DNA of 18,460 nucleotides, from the NCBI GenBank assembly GCA_050115555.1, contig JASFQI010000065.1:1-18460 (forward strand), read 5' to 3'. Position numbers and translations under genes: made by a program. The notes below the pieces were generated by a model. The model was not told the origin of the DNA. It ran no database searches and was given only the letters and a program-made list of their open reading frames with translations. Of the stretch, positions 13,813 to 18,460 are shown one piece after another. Position 1 is the first letter of the stretch; each line of letters opens with the position of its first letter. The stretch is from JASFQI01 sp050115555. Its GTDB lineage: Bacteria; Desulfobacterota; DSM-4660; Desulfatiglandales; HGW-15.

Positions 13813-15909
13813 ATGTCACAAAAGCGCTACCGTTTGGGTTGCGATATCGGCGGAACATTTACGGATTTTGTACTGTTGAACGATGAAACAGGAGAAATCA
13901 GGATCAACAAATGCCTGACCACCCCCCAGGACCCTTCGGATGCCGTGGAGCAGGGCATCCGTGAGCTGGAGAAACGGGTCCCCGATCTCATGGGAAAACT
14001 AGAGGAGATCATCCACGGCACCACTCTTGTGATCAATGCCATCATCGAGCGAAAGGGTGCGCCAACCGGTCTTATTACGACCCAGGGTTTCCGAGATGTC
14101 CTCGAGCTGGGACGCGAAATCCGCTACGCGCCCTACGACATCTTTGCAGAGTTTCCCGAGGCCCTGGTTCCCCGACGGCTGCGACTGGAAGTAGATGAGA
14201 GGGTTCGCAGCAACGGAACCGTGCTCAAGCCTCTAGATCCTAAAGAGGCCCGCACAGTGGTCCGGGAACTCCTCAAAAGGGGCGTGGAGTCCATCGGGGT
14301 CTGTCTTCTCAACTCCTTTGAAAACCCTACCCATGAAATGATGCTCCAGGAAATCATTGAAGAAGAGGCACCGGGAATTTCCGTGTCGGTCTCCTACAAG
14401 GTCCTGCCCCAGATTCGTGAATACGAGCGCACGAGCACGACCGTCACCAATGCCTATGTGAAACCGCTCACCGGCCGTTATCTCTCCAAGCTGGAAGACC
14501 GCCTGAAATCCATTGGAATTGACGGCAAGCTTTTCATCATGCTCTCAAGCGGCGGTATCACTTCCGTGGACACGGCCGCGGAGTTTCCGGTCCGGATCAT
14601 CGAATCCGGCCCCACCGCCGCCGTTATCAGCGGGCAGTACTATGGAAAGATGTTCAACCTGCCGGAGATGTTTTGCTTCGATATGGGGGGAACCACGGCC
14701 AAGAGCTGTCTCATCCAGGGTGGTGTGGCAGGGATCGTGCCCACCTTTGAGGTCGGCCGTGTGCAGCGATTCATGAAGGGAAGCGGTCTCACTATCCAGG
14801 TGCCGGTGGTGGACCTCATGGAGATCGGGGCGGGCGGCGGCAGCATTGCCAAGGTGAGCCGGCTGGGGACACTCCAGGTGGGACCCGAGAGCGCGGGTGC
14901 CGACCCGGGCCCGGTGTGCTACGCACGGGGAGGCGAGAACCCCGGCGTGACGGATGCGGACCTCCTTCTGGGCTACCTGGACGCGGATTACTTCCTCGGC
15001 GGAGAGATGAAGCTAGACAAGGAGGGAGCCGGAAAGGCCATTGAGGAAAAGATCGCCAAACCCCTGGGGGTTTCCTTCATTCAGGCGGTATGGGGTATCC
15101 ACGATCTCATCAACGAGACCATGGCCGCGGCGGCCAAGACACACATCGCTGAAAAGGGCGGAAACCCAAAAGTGGTGTCGGTGGCGGCCTTCGGCGGTGC
15201 AGGGCCTGTCCATGCTTACGGCCTAGCCAAAAAACTGGGGTCCCCCAAGCTCATTGTGCCGCCCAACGCAGGAGTGGGTTCGGCATTAGGGTTTTTTACC
15301 GCCCCCCGGGCCTTTGATCTGGTGAGGAGTCACAAGGTTTCCCTGCAGGATGCCGAATTCGCAGAGATTGAGGATGTCTTCCGGGACCTTGAAACAGAAG
15401 GAGCGCGAACCCTTCAGAAATCCGGCTCGGCCGATGACGTTCAACACGAACGTTCCGTGGATATGCGCTTTGTGGGGCAGGGCTCCGAAACGAACGTCTC
15501 CATTCCCGAGGCGGACTTTACCTCGATTAGTAAACAGACCGTCCGGGAACGCTTTGATGGCATCTATCAGAAACTTTACGGCCGCACCTATCCGGACAGC
15601 CCCGTTGAATTCATCAATTTCAAGGTTCGAGCGAAACTCCCAGAGAGGCTGCTGAAACTGCCCCGTGCGGAAAGGATCAGGGGTTCCCTCAACGATGCCG
15701 TCAAGGGGAAAAGAAACGCCTTCTCCGGAATCGCAAAAGACTTTATCCCCTATACAGTCTACGATCGATACAAGCTCTTCCCGGGTGCCGAATTTCAAGG
15801 GCCCGCCATTATTGAGGAGCGCGAATCCACCATTATCGTGGGAGAAGATGCCACGGTCTCCGTGGATGAATACGGCTTTGTATGGCTCGATCTTCCCAAG
15901 AGCGAATAG
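13813..15909 (+). CDS. hyuA: Hydantoinase/oxoprolinase HyuA-type subunit; candidate 2-oxoindoleacetate lactam hydrolase subunit
   Basis: This 698-residue protein belongs to the HyuA/5-oxoprolinase ATP-binding family, cytoplasmic. DIGGTFTDFVLL (residues 11-22) is the N-terminal phosphate-binding motif of the actin-like fold. HGTTLVINA begins at 68, and QGFRDVLELGREIRYAPYD at about 91-109. SSGGITSV and the ESGPTAAV block lie in the middle. DMGGTTAKS (from 290) is the second phosphate motif, followed by GAGGGSIA and AGADPGPVCY. Length matches the family. ATG 13813 follows GGAGGATT. With hyuB 43 bp downstream it forms a two-subunit ATP-dependent amidohydrolase or carboxylase. Next to a ring-hydroxylating Mo enzyme, opening of a lactam such as 2-oxoindoleacetate is the best reading. 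N-methylhydantoin or other lactams, or acetone/acetophenone-carboxylase-like chemistry, cannot be excluded by family alone. Confidence 0.92.
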   Translation: MSQKRYRLGCDIGGTFTDFVLLNDETGEIRINKCLTTPQDPSDAVEQGIRELEKRVPDLMGKLEEIIHGTTLVINAIIERKGAPTGLITTQGFRDVLELGREIRYAPYDIFAEFPEALVPRRLRLEVDERVRSNGTVLKPLDPKEARTVVRELLKRGVESIGVCLLNSFENPTHEMMLQEIIEEEAPGISVSVSYKVLPQIREYERTSTTVTNAYVKPLTGRYLSKLEDRLKSIGIDGKLFIMLSSGGITSVDTAAEFPVRIIESGPTAAVISGQYYGKMFNLPEMFCFDMGGTTAKSCLIQGGVAGIVPTFEVGRVQRFMKGSGLTIQVPVVDLMEIGAGGGSIAKVSRLGTLQVGPESAGADPGPVCYARGGENPGVTDADLLLGYLDADYFLGGEMKLDKEGAGKAIEEKIAKPLGVSFIQAVWGIHDLINETMAAAAKTHIAEKGGNPKVVSVAAFGGAGPVHAYGLAKKLGSPKLIVPPNAGVGSALGFFTAPRAFDLVRSHKVSLQDAEFAEIEDVFRDLETEGARTLQKSGSADDVQHERSVDMRFVGQGSETNVSIPEADFTSISKQTVRERFDGIYQKLYGRTYPDSPVEFINFKVRAKLPERLLKLPRAERIRGSLNDAVKGKRNAFSGIAKDFIPYTVYDRYKLFPGAEFQGPAIIEERESTIIVGEDATVSVDEYGFVWLDLPKSE

Positions 15910-15952
15910 CCCGGCCCTGGGGGCACTCAGCACTACTCATAGGAGGACAAGA

Positions 15953-17662
15953 ATGGGACAGAACTTTGATCCTGTAACCCTGGAGATACTCTGGCGCAGG
16001 CTGATCTCCATTGTCGACGAAGCCGATACCACTGTCTCGCGGACGGCCTTTTCAAGCCTTTTGAGGGACGCCCATGACTACACCTGCATGTTCACCGACA
16101 GGAAAGGCAGGGAACTGGCCCAGGGAACCTTTGCCACCCCGGGGCAGTCGGGGGCCATGGCCCTTGGCATCAAGAGCCTTGTCAACAAGCTCCCCACGGA
16201 TGAATACAAACCCGGGGATGTCTTTATCACCAACGACCCCTGGGCCCTTGCGGGACACCTGAACGATGTGTGCGTCATGAGCCCCATTTTTTACAAGGGA
16301 AACCTCGTGGCGTATACGGCCTGTGTTTTTCATCATTCCGATATCGGCGGCCGTGTCTCCTCGGACAACCATGACGTGTTTGAAGACGGCCTCTTCATCC
16401 CCCTGGTAAAGCTGGAGGACGGGGGTGTTATCAACCACGCGGTCATCGAGATGATCCGTTGGAACGTCCGGACTCCGGATGAGGTCATCGGCGACATACG
16501 GAGCCAGATTGCCGCCAACCACGTATGCTCCGAAAAGGTCTGCCAAATGCTCGAAGAGTATGGAATGGAAAACCTGGACGACCTTGCCGACGAGATCATA
16601 GGTCGCACCGAGAAGAGTATGCGGGGGGCCATTGCCAAGGTTCCGGACGGAATCTACCGGGCCCAGGGGATTGTCGAGCAGATGGAGGGAAAAGACGACA
16701 TTGTGATCAAGGCGGCCGTGGAGGTTGAGGGAGACGGAATCACTGTGGACTTCGAGGGGTCCTCGCCCCAGGTGGACTGGGGTGGCAATGTTGTCTTCAA
16801 CTTCACTTACGCCTACGTCCACATGGCCATGAAGAGCATGTTCGATCCGGAAATTCCAAACAATGATGGATGTTCGGCTCCTGTCACCATGAAGGCCCCG
16901 GAAGGGAGCATTGTCAATTGCAGGTTCCCGGTAGCCGTTGCGGCCCGGATGCAGGTCGGTCATTTCATCACGGAGATTATTTATCGGGCCATGGCAGAGG
17001 CGCTGCCTGACAAGGTACTGGCCGCAAGCGGGGGCACACCGGCTTCCATGAATGTTTTCTACGGACGTCAAAGCGATAACACTCCCTGGCACAGTGTCAT
17101 CATTCGAGGGGGGGGTATGGGCGCAAGCTCCCGGGATGACGGAAATTATACCTATACCTTTCCAGCCAACGGCGCCAACACTCCCGTGGAGATCTTCGAG
17201 AGCGACACTCCCCTCATCGTGGAGAGGCGTGAACTCCTCCCTGACTCAGGCGGTCCGGGTAAGATGAAGGGCGGATTGGGACGTACCATCGCCTTCAGGA
17301 TCCCGGACGATGAATACGCCCCCAAGCCCCCGGTCAACCTGGGGATACAGTCAGGCCGGTTCCGCTACCCCCCGGAGGGCCTTTTCGGCGGAAAGCCGGG
17401 CGCGCGAGCCCGGTTCCTGGTGAACGGAAAAAACGGCAACCCATACGGCATGACAAGGCTTAACCCCGGTGACCTTATCGTCATGGATGCGGCTGGGGGC
17501 GGGGGGTATGGAAATCCCTATGAAAGGGACCCCCAAAGAGTCCGGACGGATGTGCTCAACGGTTATATCACCATTGAAAAGGCAAAGGAAGACTACGGGG
17601 TCATCATTGATCCGACAACAATGATGGTCGACACCAAGGCTACCGCCAGGCTGAGAGAATAG
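15953..17662 (+). CDS. hyuB: Hydantoinase/oxoprolinase HyuB-type subunit
   Basis: This 569-residue partner of HyuA is the hydantoinase B/oxoprolinase domain that hydrolyses the phosphorylated amide. The start is ATG 15953 with AGGAGGACAAG before it and DPVTLEILWRRL, the family's usual opening, right after it. The frame continues upstream to 15665, but that part lies inside hyuA and is spurious. Motifs include FITNDPWALAGHLNDV (91-106, with His102 and Asp105), VFHHSDIGGR (125-134), FEDGLFIP (about 143-150), DSGGPGKMKGGLG and GGGGYGNPYERD near the C-terminus. The ending is the usual AKEDYGVIID followed by a short tail. It is the last gene of the cluster seen here, and a weak terminator-like hairpin follows. 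Confidence 0.93.
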   Translation: MGQNFDPVTLEILWRRLISIVDEADTTVSRTAFSSLLRDAHDYTCMFTDRKGRELAQGTFATPGQSGAMALGIKSLVNKLPTDEYKPGDVFITNDPWALAGHLNDVCVMSPIFYKGNLVAYTACVFHHSDIGGRVSSDNHDVFEDGLFIPLVKLEDGGVINHAVIEMIRWNVRTPDEVIGDIRSQIAANHVCSEKVCQMLEEYGMENLDDLADEIIGRTEKSMRGAIAKVPDGIYRAQGIVEQMEGKDDIVIKAAVEVEGDGITVDFEGSSPQVDWGGNVVFNFTYAYVHMAMKSMFDPEIPNNDGCSAPVTMKAPEGSIVNCRFPVAVAARMQVGHFITEIIYRAMAEALPDKVLAASGGTPASMNVFYGRQSDNTPWHSVIIRGGGMGASSRDDGNYTYTFPANGANTPVEIFESDTPLIVERRELLPDSGGPGKMKGGLGRTIAFRIPDDEYAPKPPVNLGIQSGRFRYPPEGLFGGKPGARARFLVNGKNGNPYGMTRLNPGDLIVMDAAGGGGYGNPYERDPQRVRTDVLNGYITIEKAKEDYGVIIDPTTMMVDTKATARLRE

Positions 17663-17673
17663 AGGATATGGGG

Positions 17674-17701
17674 AGACCCTTCGCATTCTCTGCGGTCTTT
17701 T
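17674..17701 (+). terminator. Weak Rho-independent terminator candidate after hyuB
   Basis: AGAC (17674-17677) with GTCT (17695-17698) and CGCA (17682-17685) with TGCG (17691-17694) form a two-part stem with a four-base bulge on one side. A short T-run follows directly. It sits 12 bp after the hyuB stop, where the transcript would be expected to end, but the stem is modest. Confidence 0.35.
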
Positions 17702-18460
17702 GTGCCAAAGGGTAAGACCGACTTCGATCATGTCCAGGGGTTTCGCCATTGCACGTTTTTTCGCGACTCCCTCGGTTCAACCGAGCGCCCTCCGCGAAAA
17801 CCCTCCGACAGCGGTCCTAACATGGCCACGGAAGGAGTTCTTTTTGATCGGCCTCTTGGTTTGCGGCTCACTGTTGATGGATCATCGACGCTGAAAGGGC
17901 CATCAGCTCGATTTTTTGCCCCCTTGATGTATTGCAGAAAGCTGTCAACGAAAACGGCTCAAGGATTTTGATGGAATCTCCAAATCGTACTGTAAGTGGA
18001 TCTACTGGAGCTAACCATGAATACTCCATATTTATTAGATTATTAATATATTAATAAAGTGCCCCTATCAATTGTACCATCGAAAGGAATAAACTCATTA
18101 ATTGCTTATTTTCAATATATTAGCTTCTTTTCTCCTGTGAGCAGTATGCCGAAGCCATGAGACGCGTAGGAACTCATCCCCTATGAGGGCGGGCTTGAGT
18201 GGGCGGAGGGGCGCGGACCCAACTCGGAATCCTGAGAGTTTTTCTGGGCATTCAACGCTTTATCCGCTTAATATCATTATTTTATAGCATATTCCCACAA
18301 ACTAAACTTTAAATATTAAGAGGAGAGGTCATTACCCGTAATTCATTTTTATTGACATTTCTAATAAATTAAGTAGGGCTTCCTGAATAACGTTTAAGCT
18401 CTTGTATTTATTCTCGATATATGCTAAAAATTGCCGAAAAAGTGAAAAACAAATCCTCCT
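17702..18460. other. Gene-free 3' region, no recognised product
   Basis: No gene can be supported in these 759 bases. An 89-codon plus-strand frame at 17702-17971 has no recognisable family, lacks a ribosome site and opens immediately after the terminator-like hairpin. On the minus strand a frame from 18018 to 17728 is open except for one TGA (17959-17961). It is preceded by a good ribosome site and the promoter copy at 18041-18071. It may be the remnant of a leftward gene. From about 18241 to the end the DNA is AT-rich and featureless. A small stem (CTCGG 18223-18227 with CTGAG 18232-18236) followed by a T-run is a poor terminator candidate. Confidence 0.5.
18041..18071 (-). promoter_or_regulatory. 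Inverted second copy of the promoter/palindrome
   Basis: On the minus strand TTGATA (18071-18066), GGGG, five variable bases and the palindrome TATTAATATATTAATA (18041-18056) repeat the layout at 1032-1062 with identical spacing. The implied -10 TATTAA is at 18048-18043. GGAG (18027-18024) and an ATG (18018-18016) follow, so it looks like a full leftward promoter plus leader. The following frame stops after 19 codons. The element therefore points toward the 3' end of the catabolic cluster, antisense to its likely termination zone. Confidence 0.55.

Noticed and set aside
16052..17092. A 346-codon minus-strand open frame
   Set aside because: It is antisense to hyuB, which carries clear hydantoinase B motifs across the same bases. 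There is no ribosome site or recognisable domain.
13813..17662. Acetone or acetophenone carboxylase
   Set aside because: These share the HyuA/HyuB folds, but no additional small carboxylase subunit is encoded nearby and the neighbours fit lactam hydrolysis better.
1..18460. CRISPR arrays, tRNA or rRNA genes
   Set aside because: No regularly spaced direct repeats and no tRNA- or rRNA-like segments were noticed on reading through both strands. A dedicated covariance-model scan was not possible.

Overview
The window reads as part of a bacterial chromosome from a strict or facultative anaerobe, most likely a sulfate-reducing or related Desulfobacterota (former Deltaproteobacteria). This taxonomic call is an inference. 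It rests on the gene style, GC-rich coding DNA set in very AT-rich spacers, a TRAP importer, and a molybdenum hydroxylase joined to CoA-thioester and B12-mutase chemistry. No rRNA or other marker gene is present.

Layout. 1-240: the 3' end of an alanine dehydrogenase gene. About 293-580 (minus strand): a frameshifted remnant of an IS4-type transposase. About 594-1031: gene-free DNA, very AT-rich from about 750. 1032-1062: a promoter overlapping a 16-bp palindrome. 1091-17662: one co-directional plus-strand cluster of 13 genes. In order they are: a class III CoA-transferase, the B12-binding small subunit and catalytic large subunit of a methylmalonyl-CoA-mutase-type enzyme, a PaaK-type CoA ligase, the FAD, 2Fe-2S and Mo subunits of a xanthine-dehydrogenase-family hydroxylase, a stand-alone response regulator, the TRAP genes dctP, dctQ and dctM, and an ATP-dependent hydantoinase/oxoprolinase pair (hyuA, hyuB). 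17663-18460: no recognisable gene, but an inverted second copy of the 1032-1062 promoter/palindrome.

How the genes fit together. The set (Mo hydroxylase, hydantoinase-like lactam hydrolase, CoA-transferase, B12 mutase, aryl-acetate-type CoA ligase) matches the anaerobic indole-3-acetate (auxin) pathway described in Azoarcus evansii/Aromatoleum aromaticum (iaa genes). In that scheme the indole ring is hydroxylated at C2 and the resulting lactam is opened to 2-aminophenylsuccinate. This is converted to its CoA ester and rearranged to 2-aminobenzylmalonyl-CoA. The large mutase subunit keeps the Tyr and Arg that mark dicarboxylyl-CoA (methylmalonyl-type) mutases and lacks the isobutyryl- and 2-hydroxyisobutyryl-type residues, which agrees with such a substrate. 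TRAP genes stand where the betaproteobacterial cluster has an ABC-type binding protein, and a receiver-domain protein is embedded. The later steps (benzylmalonyl-CoA-type dehydrogenase, hydratase, thiolase) and any dedicated transcription factor are not in the window.

Non-coding structures worth attention are the duplicated promoter/palindrome at the two ends of the cluster, a perfect 31-bp inverted repeat directly upstream of hyuA, and a GC-rich stem-loop between dctP and dctQ.
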